This document shows, piece after piece, positions 34,105-42,091 of a DNA stretch of 64,000 bases. The translations under genes were made by a program, and so were the position numbers. The notes beneath the pieces are model-generated. The model was not told the origin of the DNA. It saw only the letters and a list, made by a program, of their open reading frames with translations, and searched no databases. Position 1 is the stretch's first letter; each line of letters begins with the position of its first letter. The stretch spans positions 73,315 to 137,314 of the forward strand of contig CAUWIT010000002.1 in the NCBI GenBank assembly GCA_963558965.1, read 5' to 3'. Origin of the DNA: Gallibacter sp963558965 (GTDB lineage Bacteria > Bacillota > Clostridia > Peptostreptococcales > Anaerovoracaceae).

Positions 34105-34293
34105 TTGACAGCATCAGTCTCAGCATATAAAATATAAGGGCATGAGTGCAGGATGGGTAGCCGTCCGTGGCTCTGCGCTAAAAGTTATTAGTAAATGTAT
34201 CGAAAACGATTTTATCTTCAAGGTGATAAAATCTAAGTAGACACGACCGAAACAGATACTGCGGTATCCCAGTAGGCAGAAAGGAAAGTGAAA
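34105..34293 (+). promoter_or_regulatory. leader of the rplM-rpsI transcript
   Basis: A 189-base region with several G+C-richer inverted repeats, for example GGGTAGCC next to GTCCGTGGCTCTGCGC, GATTTTATC/GATAAAATC at 34209-34232, and GCGGTATCCC. The position fits an L13-type ribosomal leader that autoregulates the operon. I recognise it by position and structure only. Confidence 0.45.
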
Positions 34294-34722
34294 ATGAAAT
34301 CATTTATCGCAAAGCCTCATGAAGTAGAGCGTAAATGGTATGTTATCGACGCTGAAGGCAAGACTTTAGGTCGTATGGCATCAGAAGCTGCTGCTATCCT
34401 AAGAGGTAAACACAAACCAATTTACACACCACACGTTGACTGCGGTGACTACGTTATCATTATCAACGCTGACAAGGTTGTTGTAACTGGTAAAAAGAGA
34501 AAAGAAAAAATCTACAAGAGACACACTGGTTATCCAGGTGGTCTAAGAGAAATGACTTTTGAACAGTTGATGGAAAAACATCCAACAGAAGTTGTTAGAC
34601 ATGCTATCAAAGGCATGATGCCAAACGGCAAATTAGGTAGACAGATGTACAAAAAGTTAAAGGTTTATGCTGGTCCTGAACATAATCACGAAGCACAGAA
34701 ACCAGAAACTTTAGAAATTTAA
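34294..34722 (+). CDS. rplM: ribosomal protein L13
   Basis: A 142-residue 50S protein with KSFIAKPHEVERKWYVIDAEGKTLGRMASEAA, HTGYPGGLREMTF and AIKGMMPNGKLGRQMYKKLKVYAG. The ATG at 34294 is chosen over a GTG two codons upstream because AAGGAAAG would be too close to the latter. Its partner rpsI follows 15 bases later. Confidence 0.97.
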   Translation: MKSFIAKPHEVERKWYVIDAEGKTLGRMASEAAAILRGKHKPIYTPHVDCGDYVIIINADKVVVTGKKRKEKIYKRHTGYPGGLREMTFEQLMEKHPTEVVRHAIKGMMPNGKLGRQMYKKLKVYAGPEHNHEAQKPETLEI

Positions 34723-34737
34723 GGGAGGGTATAACAG

Positions 34738-35133
34738 ATGGCAAAAATCCAGTATTGCGGAACAGGTAGAAGAAAATCTTCTGTTGCTAGAGTTAGACTA
34801 ATCCCTGGCACTGGCAACATCACAGTAAACAAAAAACCTCTAGACGATTACATTGCACTTGAAATCGTTAAGAGAGAAGTAAAAAGACCTTTTGAAATCG
34901 CAGGTTGCGAAGGTAAGTTCGACGTAATCGCTACAGTACACGGTGGCGGATACACAGGACAGGCTGGAGCTCTAAGACATGGTATTTCAAGAGCACTATG
35001 CGAAGCAGATAGAGAAAGCTACAGAGCTCCTCTAAAAGCAGCTGGTTTCTTAACTAGAGATTCAAGAATGAAGGAAAGAAAGAAATACGGCTTGAAAAAG
35101 GCAAGAAAAGCATCACAGTTCTCAAAACGTTAG
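34738..35133 (+). CDS. rpsI: ribosomal protein S9
   Basis: A 131-residue 30S protein: YCGTGRRKSSVARVRLIPG, HGGGYTGQAGALRHGISRAL, and the C-terminal GLKKARKASQFSKR whose last Arg reaches the P-site tRNA. GGGAGG precedes the start. A strong terminator follows. Confidence 0.97.
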   Translation: MAKIQYCGTGRRKSSVARVRLIPGTGNITVNKKPLDDYIALEIVKREVKRPFEIAGCEGKFDVIATVHGGGYTGQAGALRHGISRALCEADRESYRAPLKAAGFLTRDSRMKERKKYGLKKARKASQFSKR

Positions 35134-35172
35134 TTTTACCGAAAACTGTATTGCTACATACAATGTGTGGAG

Positions 35173-35216
35173 ACCCCGAATTCCAACCCTTGGAATCGGG
35201 GTTTTTTATATGGCTT
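35173..35216 (+). terminator. terminator of rplM-rpsI
   Basis: ACCCCGA-TTCCAA pairs with TTGGAA-TCGGGGT, then a run of T residues. Confidence 0.93.
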
Positions 35217-35259
35217 TTTTTATTTGGTAATAAAAGGTATAATGAAGTAATATATATTT

Positions 35260-35395
35260 GCGAGGTATTTGCGAGGTATTGCGAGGTTAAGAAACATTTT
35301 TAGATTATTTATATACGATAACGGGGCAAATAGTACATTTTAATGATTTAAGTGGTATGTAAAATTTGCGAGGTAATTGCGAGGTATTGCGAGGT
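35260..35395 (+). repeat. two clusters of three GCGAGGT direct repeats
   Basis: GCGAGGT occurs at 35260, 35271 and 35281 and again at 35368, 35379 and 35389. Spacing is 11 then 10 bases in both clusters, and the clusters lie 108 bases apart. Repeats one helical turn apart suggest a cooperative regulator binding one DNA face upstream of the membrane-protein gene at 35437. A -10-like TATAAT sits near 35239. These explain most of the 300-base gap. Confidence 0.7.
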
Positions 35396-35436
35396 TAAAT
35401 TGTGCATTAACAATATAAAATGATTTTGAGGTATGT

Positions 35437-36297
35437 ATGAAAAAAAGAATAGTAAGAAAATTTAATATTATGAAAAGGGCTCTTAAGATGGAGTTAAGAG
35501 AGCATAAGAGTTCTTTTGTTGTGTATGTAGTACTTAGAGCATTAGTAATACTAATGATGGTTTTGCAAATATTAAATGGAAACTACGAAAATGTATTTTT
35601 ATGTATATTGACATTGCTATTGCTTTTAGTGCCTAGCTTTGTGCAGGTAAATTTAAAGATAGAGTTGCCTACTGTACTTGAAATAACCATTTTAATTTTT
35701 ATCTTTGCAGCAGAAATTTTAGGAGAAATTCAATCATTTTATGTAAAGTTTCCATTTTGGGATGATGTACTTCATACTATAAATGGATTTTTAGCGGCAG
35801 CTATAGGGTTTGCTTTAATTGATATATTAAATAGAAATAAAAGAGCAAAGATTAATTTGTCTCCATTTTTTGTTGCTGTAGTCGCATTTTGTTTTTCAAT
35901 GACTATTGGCGTAATATGGGAGTTTTTCGAGTTTTCCATGGATACATTTGCAGGTCTTGATATGCAAAAGGATACAGTAGTTCATCATATAACTTCAGTA
36001 GCTTTAGACGATACTAAAAGCAATATACCAGTTACTATAACGCAAATAAACGATACATTTGTAAACGGACAAAGCTTGGGCGTCGGTGGATATCTTGATA
36101 TAGGGCTTATAGATACTATGAAAGACTTATTTGTCAACTTTATAGGTGCAGTTGTATTTTCCATAATTGGATTTTTCTATATTAAAAATAGAGGAAAAGG
36201 TAAATTTGCAAAAGAGTTTATACCTAGCTTAAAAGATGAAAATGCTGACTTCTTAGAAAAATCAATTGAAATCGAAAAGGAAAAAGAAAATTTGTAG
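35437..36297 (+). CDS. polytopic membrane protein of unknown function
   Basis: A 286-residue protein with about six hydrophobic helices. The conserved-looking core WDDVLHTINGFLAAAIGFALIDIL and VVAFCFSMTIGVIWEFFEFSMD resembles the YjdF/DUF2238 type of small membrane proteins, with charged and aromatic residues inside membrane segments. The C-terminal tail is highly charged. The ribosome-binding site TGAGGTATGT is weak. Upstream lies the double GCGAGGT array, so it is probably tightly regulated. No function can be assigned. Confidence 0.75.
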   Translation: MKKRIVRKFNIMKRALKMELREHKSSFVVYVVLRALVILMMVLQILNGNYENVFLCILTLLLLLVPSFVQVNLKIELPTVLEITILIFIFAAEILGEIQSFYVKFPFWDDVLHTINGFLAAAIGFALIDILNRNKRAKINLSPFFVAVVAFCFSMTIGVIWEFFEFSMDTFAGLDMQKDTVVHHITSVALDDTKSNIPVTITQINDTFVNGQSLGVGGYLDIGLIDTMKDLFVNFIGAVVFSIIGFFYIKNRGKGKFAKEFIPSLKDENADFLEKSIEIEKEKENL

Positions 36298-36312
36298 ATT
36301 TAGATAAATTAA

Positions 36313-36351
36313 AAGGACTATGAGATTACAAAATGTTAATCCCATAGTCCT
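36313..36351. terminator. shared terminator between convergent genes
   Basis: AGGACTATG-AGATTA and TAATC-CATAGTCCT arms, with A- and T-rich flanks on both sides. Confidence 0.75.
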
Positions 36352-36360
36352 ATTTATATA

Positions 36361-37965
36361 TTATAGAGCTGAAATATCTAGTGCGTTAAATTGATCTAAA
36401 AATGCTTTTAGTTTTGCTGCGATAATATCACATCCACCAACTTGGTTTGATTCGATATTTAAAGGCATAATTGGATCGTGAAGAGATTTACGTAAAAGAG
36501 CCCATCCGTCACCGTTATCTTTATCAAAGTTAATACGAACACCTTCGTAGTTTGGTTCTACTAGAGAAGTGCCGCAGTGGCAACGCTGACAAGGAGATGA
36601 TGGATCGTCGGGATCAGTTTGTTTACCAACGCAATCTTCTGCATTTACCCAAGCTTTTAGCCATGCAAGTATATTATCACCGTATGCGCCAAAGTCCTCG
36701 ATATTTAATTTCATACGAACTTCTCTAGCTTCAGCTGGTTTTTCTAGTGAAGAGATAAGACAATCCAATCCTTCGCCTGCCTGTTTTAGCTTAGCGGCTT
36801 TTATAACTATTTTAGTAGCAAGGTAAGCGCCATCATCTAGGAAATAGTTTTCTTTAAATGCAGCATGTCCAGATGTTTCAATAGCTAATTGGCTATCGAT
36901 ACCTTCGTTATTAAGTTCGATAGATTTGTTTATAACATTTTTATAGCCTCTCTTAAAGCGTAGGTGTTTTAATCCTAGGCATTGTTCAATAAATACAGTT
37001 AGCTGATCTGATGTAATTGAGTCAGTAACTACTGTAGAACCAGGATGTTCTTGTGCGATTAGAGCTGCTGCCATCGCGACAATTTCATTCCTAGAAATAG
37101 GATTACCCTGGCCGTCAACTGCTGCGGAACGGTCTACATCAGTATCGAAAATCAAACCGAAATCTGAACCTTTTTCTTTAACTGCAGCGCAGATTGAAGC
37201 CATTGCTTTTTTGTCTTCTGGATTTGGAGCGTGATTTGGGAAGTTGCCATCAGGCTCTAAAAATTGGCTGTCTGAAATGTCTGCACCTAGAGGAGCTAGG
37301 ACTTTTGTTGCGTAAAAACCACCGCCGCCATTACCAGCATCTACGATAATCTTCATGCCTTCAAGTGGCTTTTCGCCATTTTGTGCTCCATCGATTATAA
37401 GCTGTCTTAGGTGTTTTGCATATCTAGCCATAAGGTCTTTTTCTTCTGGCTGACATGGATCGCAAGTTTCTTTTTCGCAGTTGCTACATGCGCAGATATT
37501 TGAGTTTTCAGGTAGTGATTTTTCTCCATCGGCGTAAGCGATGATGTCTGATATATCAGATTTGTTTAGGCCGCCGTCTTTGTCGAAATATTTAAATCCG
37601 TTACGGTTGAATGGCAAGTGGGAAGCTGTAATCATAATCGCTCCATCACATGAAAATTCCTCAAAGATAGTTGACATAAACATTGCAGGTGTGGAAGCTA
37701 AACCACAGTCAAATACTTTAACTCCATAGGATACAAGAGTTTCGATTATCCATGTTTTAAGCTGTGGACCTGATAGGCGTGGGTCCATACCAACTGCTAC
37801 TTTAAGCTGATTAAAAGGCTTTTGAGTTTTTACTGATAACCACATTATATAGCCTTTTGATAGGGAAATTGTTTCTTTTTCACCAAGATTTGGGTTTTCT
37901 CCTTCTATGCCGGGTAAAGCGATACCACGAATATCGCTTCCATTTTGTAAGTTTTTAGTTGTCAT
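36361..37965 (-). CDS. phosphohexomutase (phosphomannomutase/phosphoglucomutase) with Cys-rich insertions
   Basis: A 534-residue member of the alpha-D-phosphohexomutase superfamily: phosphoserine loop TASHLPFNRNG (canonical TASHNP), metal-binding DTDVDRSAAVD, sugar-specificity loop ETSGHAAFKENYF and the C-terminal phosphate-binding domain. It would interconvert sugar-1- and sugar-6-phosphates. It is longer than the usual 450-460 residues because of inserts carrying CACSNCEKETCDPC (about residues 158-171) and CQRCHCG (about 457-463). These could bind zinc or an Fe-S cluster, or form disulfides. Strong AAAGGAG site before the ATG. Monocistronic. Confidence 0.88.
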   Translation of the reverse strand: MTTKNLQNGSDIRGIALPGIEGENPNLGEKETISLSKGYIMWLSVKTQKPFNQLKVAVGMDPRLSGPQLKTWIIETLVSYGVKVFDCGLASTPAMFMSTIFEEFSCDGAIMITASHLPFNRNGFKYFDKDGGLNKSDISDIIAYADGEKSLPENSNICACSNCEKETCDPCQPEEKDLMARYAKHLRQLIIDGAQNGEKPLEGMKIIVDAGNGGGGFYATKVLAPLGADISDSQFLEPDGNFPNHAPNPEDKKAMASICAAVKEKGSDFGLIFDTDVDRSAAVDGQGNPISRNEIVAMAAALIAQEHPGSTVVTDSITSDQLTVFIEQCLGLKHLRFKRGYKNVINKSIELNNEGIDSQLAIETSGHAAFKENYFLDDGAYLATKIVIKAAKLKQAGEGLDCLISSLEKPAEAREVRMKLNIEDFGAYGDNILAWLKAWVNAEDCVGKQTDPDDPSSPCQRCHCGTSLVEPNYEGVRINFDKDNGDGWALLRKSLHDPIMPLNIESNQVGGCDIIAAKLKAFLDQFNALDISAL

Positions 37966-38047
37966 AATATCTCCTTTAGTTTATAATATAAAATACGAGT
38001 AAAATTATTATATTACAAGCACAAGGAAAATAAAAGGAGAGAAATTT

Positions 38048-39469
38048 ATGGATGGTATTATGGGAGTCTTAAATGGCTATTTAGGAGTAATCAATGATTT
38101 CATGTATGGTAAATTTCTAATCGTACTATTAATTGTTGCTGGTTTATACTTCACAATTAGAACTAAAGCAGTTCAGATTAGACTTTTCCCTAACTCAATT
38201 AAGTGTGTAACTGAAAAAGGAGCTGAAGGTAAAACATCTTCATTCCAGGCACTTATGGTTGCTACTGCATCAAGAGTAGGTACTGGTAACATCGCTGGTG
38301 TTACAACTGCTATTGTACTAGGTGGTCCTGGTGCGATTATGTGGATGTGGATCATGGCTATTGTCGGTAGTGCTTCTGCATTTATTGAATCTACACTTGC
38401 ACAGGTTTACAAGGAAAAAGATGGCGACGAATACAAAGGTGGTCCTGCTTACGTAATTCAGAGAGCTTTAGGACAGAGATGGTTAGGTATCGTATTTGCT
38501 GTTATCCTAATTTTAACATTTGGATTTGGATTTAACGGTCTACAGTCATATACTCTAACTTCTGCATTTGGAATTTACATTGATGATTTTGCAAATACAA
38601 TGGCTCCAATTATTATCGGAATTATTTTAGCAGTATTTGCTGCAGTTATGTTCTTTGGTAAGTCAAATGTTATTAGTAAAGTATCTTCAATCTTAGTTCC
38701 AATCATGGCTGTTTTATACATTTTAGTTGGACTAATTATCTTCTTTATGAACCTAGATAAAGTTCCTGCTGCTTTTTCTGCAATCGTAGATGCAGCATTT
38801 GATTTCAAGGCTATCTTCGGTGGTTTTGCTGGTTCATGTATGGTACAGGGTATTAAGAGAGGATTGTTCTCTAACGAAGCTGGTATGGGTTCTGCTCCAA
38901 ACGCAGCTGCTACAGCAGACGTATCTCACCCAGCTAAACAGGGTCTAGTACAGGTACTATCAGTATTTATCGATACTATTTTAATTTGTACAACTACTGC
39001 ATTTATCGCTGTATTAGCTGGTCCTACAGGAGCAGTTGATGCAAGTGGAGAATTAATCAATGGTATTCCTTTCGTTCAGATGGCATTAGATAGCCAGTTT
39101 GGACAGTTTGGTATCCACTTTATAACACTATGTATCGTATTGTTTGCTTCAACATCAATCATTGGTAACTACTACTATGTAAAACTTAACATTAAGTTTA
39201 TCAGCGAAAGCAAGACATTTATGACAGTAATGAACATTCTATTAGTTCTAATGGTATTTGTAGGTGCAAACGTTGACTTAGCATTTGCTTGGAACCTAGC
39301 AGACGTACTAATGGGCTGCATGGCTACAATCAACATTATTACAATCTTCATCTTAGGAAACAAGGCTATCAAGGTTCTTAAAGACTATGAATCACAGAGA
39401 AAAGCTGGTAAGGATCCTGTATTTAAAGCTGAAGATGTTGGTATTACAGATACAGATTTCTGGAAATAA
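38048..39469 (+). CDS. sodium:alanine/glycine symporter (AGCS family)
   Basis: A 473-residue carrier with the family signature region SSFQALMVATASRVGTGNIAGVTTAIVLGGPGAIMWMW, and GIKRGLFSNEAGMGSAPNAAATADVSHPAKQG in the later half, with about 11 membrane helices. It imports alanine or glycine with sodium. AAAAGGAG precedes the start, and a perfect terminator follows. It is transcribed divergently from the phosphohexomutase gene. Confidence 0.95.
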   Translation: MDGIMGVLNGYLGVINDFMYGKFLIVLLIVAGLYFTIRTKAVQIRLFPNSIKCVTEKGAEGKTSSFQALMVATASRVGTGNIAGVTTAIVLGGPGAIMWMWIMAIVGSASAFIESTLAQVYKEKDGDEYKGGPAYVIQRALGQRWLGIVFAVILILTFGFGFNGLQSYTLTSAFGIYIDDFANTMAPIIIGIILAVFAAVMFFGKSNVISKVSSILVPIMAVLYILVGLIIFFMNLDKVPAAFSAIVDAAFDFKAIFGGFAGSCMVQGIKRGLFSNEAGMGSAPNAAATADVSHPAKQGLVQVLSVFIDTILICTTTAFIAVLAGPTGAVDASGELINGIPFVQMALDSQFGQFGIHFITLCIVLFASTSIIGNYYYVKLNIKFISESKTFMTVMNILLVLMVFVGANVDLAFAWNLADVLMGCMATINIITIFILGNKAIKVLKDYESQRKAGKDPVFKAEDVGITDTDFWK

Positions 39470-39514
39470 TTTAATATAAATAAAAGTTGTATGTTATATT
39501 ATGTGCTGTAATAT

Positions 39515-39546
39515 GGAGGCTATCGAGTTAGATAGCCTCTTTTTAT
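39515..39546 (+). terminator. terminator of the AGCS gene
   Basis: GGAGGCTATC and GATAGCCTC arms around GAGTTA, then TTTTT. Confidence 0.9.
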
Positions 39547-39549
39547 GTT

Positions 39550-39579
39550 GGTTCTTTGTCAAATGGTGTTGGTGAAGAA
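39550..39579 (+). repeat. dispersed IS-end-like repeat, copy 2
   Basis: GGTTCTTTGTCAAATGG then TGTTGGTGAAGAA. It starts like ISL3-family terminal repeats (from memory) and faces the copy at 40161-40189, so the antitoxin cassette lies between inverted ends. Confidence 0.5.
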
Positions 39580-39669
39580 TAAAATCTAAAATTTACAGCT
39601 TATATAATGACGATGTATTGACATTAACCGAATTTCTGTATATACTATGTTTGAATGGAGGTGTTTTAT

Positions 39670-39942
39670 ATGGCAACAACAAATTTGAATATCAGAATAG
39701 ATAAAGGCATCAAAGATCAGGCAGAAGAAATTTTCAATGAACTTGGTTTGAATATGACAACTGCTGTAAATATGTTTCTGAGAACCGCTATCCGTGAACA
39801 TGGCATTCCGTTTGAATTGAAATTGGATGTGCCAAATGAAACAACAGTTGCTGCAATTGAGGAAGGACGGAAAATGATGTATGATCCTTCTGCACCGAGA
39901 TATTCCAGTATGGATGATTTGAAGGTAGCACTTGAAGTATGA
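39670..39942 (+). CDS. RelB/DinJ-family antitoxin
   Basis: A 90-residue type II antitoxin: an N-terminal ribbon-helix-helix (TTNLNIRIDKGIKDQAEEIFNELGLNMTTAVNMFLRTAIREHGIPFEL) that binds its own promoter, and a C-terminal toxin-binding tail. The ATG at 39670 follows GGAGGTG. The stop overlaps the start of a 22-codon toxin remnant (ATGA), so the gene was once coupled to a YafQ-type toxin. GC content and CTG/CCG codon use are higher than in the surrounding genes, which points to transfer. Confidence 0.93.
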   Translation: MATTNLNIRIDKGIKDQAEEIFNELGLNMTTAVNMFLRTAIREHGIPFELKLDVPNETTVAAIEEGRKMMYDPSAPRYSSMDDLKVALEV

Positions 39943-40007
39943 AATATGATGTGCTTGTTTTAATGCTCTATCGGCTTGGAACACATTCTGAGTTGTTTAA
40001 GAAATAA
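39939..40007 (+). pseudogene. YafQ-type toxin reduced to its two ends
   Basis: A 22-codon frame starting in the antitoxin stop. It begins MKYDV, like YafQ/RelE toxins (MKYEV...), and continues LVLMLYRLGTHSELF, matching the typical toxin C-terminus (LxLxRTGTHSDLF). The roughly 70 middle residues with the catalytic His/Asp core are missing and the frame is kept, so this is an internal deletion with no expected toxicity. Confidence 0.7.
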
Positions 40008-40012
40008 GTATG

Positions 40013-40041
40013 TTTCTTTGTAAAATGGTGTTGATGAAGAG
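40013..40041 (+). repeat. dispersed IS-end-like repeat, copy 3 (degenerate)
   Basis: TTTCTTTGTAAAATGGTG then TTGATGAAGA; a diverged version of 39550-39579 in the same orientation. Confidence 0.45.
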
Positions 40042-40045
40042 ATTC

Positions 40046-40082
40046 AGGCAGCCTTTTGGCTGCTGTGGATCTTTTTTTTTCT
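40046..40082 (+). terminator. terminator-like hairpin
   Basis: GGCAGCC TTTT GGCTGC(T) stem followed a few bases later by a long T-run, within the degraded cassette. Confidence 0.55.
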
Positions 40083-40160
40083 TAACAAGCTTTCTAGTAA
40101 TTAGTATCCTGTTTCTAAAATGTAAAAAGCTTCTGTAACATTAAATTAGAGATAAAACAG

Positions 40161-40189
40161 TTTTCACCACCAACACCAAAATTATAGAA
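40161..40189 (-). repeat. dispersed IS-end-like repeat, copy 4
   Basis: On the minus strand TTCTATAATTTTGGTG then TTGGTGGTGAAAA. It differs from the copy at 32251-32280 by one base of length. Confidence 0.5.
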
Positions 40190-40232
40190 CCCTTTTTATT
40201 TGAGCGCTTTGAAAAAAATTTAAAATTAGGGG

Positions 40233-40261
40233 TTGACTTTATCGTAGTAAAGCCGTATAAT
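40233..40261 (+). promoter_or_regulatory. promoter of the amino-acid ABC operon
   Basis: TTGACT (40233-40238), 17-base spacer, TATAAT (40256-40261). Confidence 0.8.
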
Positions 40262-40311
40262 AACAATTGTCAAATCGCTTTACAACTTTATCGCAATAAA
40301 ACAGTAAAGCG
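40237..40311. promoter_or_regulatory. repeated dyad operators at the ABC-operon promoter
   Basis: CTTTATCGTAGTAAAG (40237-40252) fills the space between -35 and -10. Its near copy CTTTATCGCAATAAAA (40286-40301) is nested inside CGCTTTAC (40276-40283) / GTAAAGCG (40304-40311). The arrangement is that of a repressor with two sites. No known family is recognised. Confidence 0.6.
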
Positions 40312-40351
40312 AAAAGGATAATGATTTGAGTAAGAATGAAGAGGGAAAAAG

Positions 40352-40408
40352 ATGAATTTTAGAAATTTAACAAAGCGACATTGCACAACTCGACATTGTA
40401 ACATTTAA
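40352..40408 (+). CDS. possible 18-residue leader peptide with an RHC repeat
   Basis: MNFRNLTKRHCTTRHCNI, preceded by AGAGGG seven bases upstream and placed between the promoter and the substrate-binding-protein gene. The repeated Arg-His-Cys codons recall attenuator peptides and could sense Cys, His or Arg supply. The underlying DNA also has the direct repeat CGACATTG at 40376 and 40391, so a DNA- or RNA-level role is an alternative. No terminator is seen between it and the next gene. Confidence 0.35.
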   Translation: MNFRNLTKRHCTTRHCNI

Positions 40409-40486
40409 AAAGATTTAAGACATTTCAAAAGTAAATTTAATAAGTTTAAGTTAAGATGAAGAGTAATTAAAAAGGAGAAAAATAAA

Positions 40487-41326
40487 ATGACTTTTAAGAA
40501 AATAGTAGCGTGTGCGTTGTCACTTATGATGGTAGTTGGAGTTTGCACTATGACAAGTTGTGGTAGTGATGATAAATCAAAAGGAACAGATGCTAAAAGC
40601 CAGACAGCAAATGAAGGGGAACTAATCGTAGGATTAGATGATACTTTTGCACCGATGGGATTTAGGGATGAAAACAACGAATTAGTAGGATTTGATATTG
40701 ACTTTGCAAATGCAGTTGGCGAAAAGCTAGATATGAAAATAACATTTAAGCCAATTTCATGGGATGCAAAAGACCTTGAACTAAAATCAAAAAACATTGA
40801 CTGCGTTTGGAATGGCATGTCAGTAACACCAGAAAGAATCGAAGCTTTTGCACTATCAAACAAGTATCTAGATAACACTATCATCCTTATGAAAGAAAAA
40901 TCAGATACTAAAACAACAGTTAAAGAAGCAAAAGATCTTGCAAACTACAAGATTGGAACACAGGCTGACTCAGCAGCATTAGAAAAGTTAAAGTCAAATG
41001 AAGCATACGATTCATTTAAAGACAATATTTCAGAATACGCAGATTACGACAAAGCTTTACTTGATCTAAAAGCAGGAAGAATTGATGTATTAGCAATCGA
41101 CCAGGTACTAGGCGAATACAAAAACAAGAACCTAGATGGAGAATTAGCAGTATGTGATTACACATTAGGCGAAGACGCTTACGCAATTGGATTTAGAAAA
41201 GACGATACAGCTCTAAGAGATGCAGTTAACGATGCTATCAAACAGCTAATCGATGATGGAACAGCAGAAGAAATCAGCAACAAGTGGTTTGGTAAAAACA
41301 TTGTAATCTTTGAAGAAATCAAATAA
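40487..41326 (+). CDS. amino-acid ABC transporter substrate-binding lipoprotein
   Basis: A 279-residue extracellular receptor anchored by lipid. The signal peptide ends in a lipobox (MTSC at about residues 24-27). The family-3 solute-binding domain follows: GELIVGLDDTFAPMGFRDENNELVGFDIDFANAVGEKL, and the Asp-rich hinge near IDVLAIDQVLGEY. Polar amino acids (Gln, Arg, His, Lys or cystine) are typical ligands; the exact one is unknown. AAAAGGAG precedes the start. Permease and ATPase genes follow. Confidence 0.93.
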   Translation: MTFKKIVACALSLMMVVGVCTMTSCGSDDKSKGTDAKSQTANEGELIVGLDDTFAPMGFRDENNELVGFDIDFANAVGEKLDMKITFKPISWDAKDLELKSKNIDCVWNGMSVTPERIEAFALSNKYLDNTIILMKEKSDTKTTVKEAKDLANYKIGTQADSAALEKLKSNEAYDSFKDNISEYADYDKALLDLKAGRIDVLAIDQVLGEYKNKNLDGELAVCDYTLGEDAYAIGFRKDDTALRDAVNDAIKQLIDDGTAEEISNKWFGKNIVIFEEIK

Positions 41327-41352
41327 AAGATTAATTGAATATGGAATTATGG

Positions 41353-41375
41353 CGGCTGATACTATTAATCAGCCG
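41353..41375 (+). other. intercistronic hairpin
   Basis: CGGCTGAT and ATCAGCCG around ACTATTA without a T-tail. Such hairpins often protect the receptor mRNA so that more receptor than permease is made. Confidence 0.6.
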
Positions 41376-41429
41376 TTAAGTATGTTATCATATATGAGTA
41401 TGACTACAGAAATGAAAGGATATTAAAAC

Positions 41430-42086
41430 ATGTCAAACATAATGGAATTTTTACCTATCATGTTGGAAGGTACATTAGTAACAATTGAAGTGTTCTTTTT
41501 AACACTTATTTTTGCTCTGCCTTTGGGTTTTCCTTTGGCACTAGGAGAAGAAAGCAGATTTAAGCCACTTGCATTTTTATGTAAGGCATATGTATGGGTA
41601 TTTAGAGGTACACCTTTAATGCTCCAGCTATTTTTCTTCTATTATTTCCCACCGATTGTTTTACATATCGGAGCTGATGCTATCCCAACAGCGATTATAA
41701 CATTTATACTTAACTATGCTGCATACTTTGCAGAAATCTACAGAGGTGGTATGAAGAGTATCGATAGAGGTCAGTACGAAGCAGCGCATGCTTTGGGACT
41801 ATCTAAAAAACAAACTTTGTTCGATATTATTTTACCTCAAACAATGAAAGCAATATTGCCACCAGTATTTAATGAAACAATAACTTTAGTTAAAGATACT
41901 GCTTTAATTATGGCTATAAGCGCAGGCGAATTGATGAAAGTTACAAACGGCATCGTAAGTAGAACATCAGAACTATCACCATTCCTAATTGCAGCTATAA
42001 TTTATCTTGTTATGACATTTGTTTTAACACTGATTGCAGGCAGATTGGAAAAACACTTTAACAGATATGACTTGAAAGGAGAGTAA
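41430..42086 (+). CDS. amino-acid ABC transporter permease
   Basis: A 218-residue His/Glu/Gln/Arg-type inner-membrane permease with five helices, the FRGTPLMLQLFFFYY segment and the cytoplasmic coupling loop with EAAHALGLSKKQTLFDIILPQTMKAILPP. It works as a homodimer with the receptor at 40487 and the ATPase at 42092. AAAGGA precedes the start. Confidence 0.95.
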   Translation: MSNIMEFLPIMLEGTLVTIEVFFLTLIFALPLGFPLALGEESRFKPLAFLCKAYVWVFRGTPLMLQLFFFYYFPPIVLHIGADAIPTAIITFILNYAAYFAEIYRGGMKSIDRGQYEAAHALGLSKKQTLFDIILPQTMKAILPPVFNETITLVKDTALIMAISAGELMKVTNGIVSRTSELSPFLIAAIIYLVMTFVLTLIAGRLEKHFNRYDLKGE

Positions 42087-42091
42087 GATAT

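Noticed and set aside
35260..35395. CRISPR array
   Set aside because: Repeat units are only 7 bases with 3-4 base gaps; no spacers and no cas genes.
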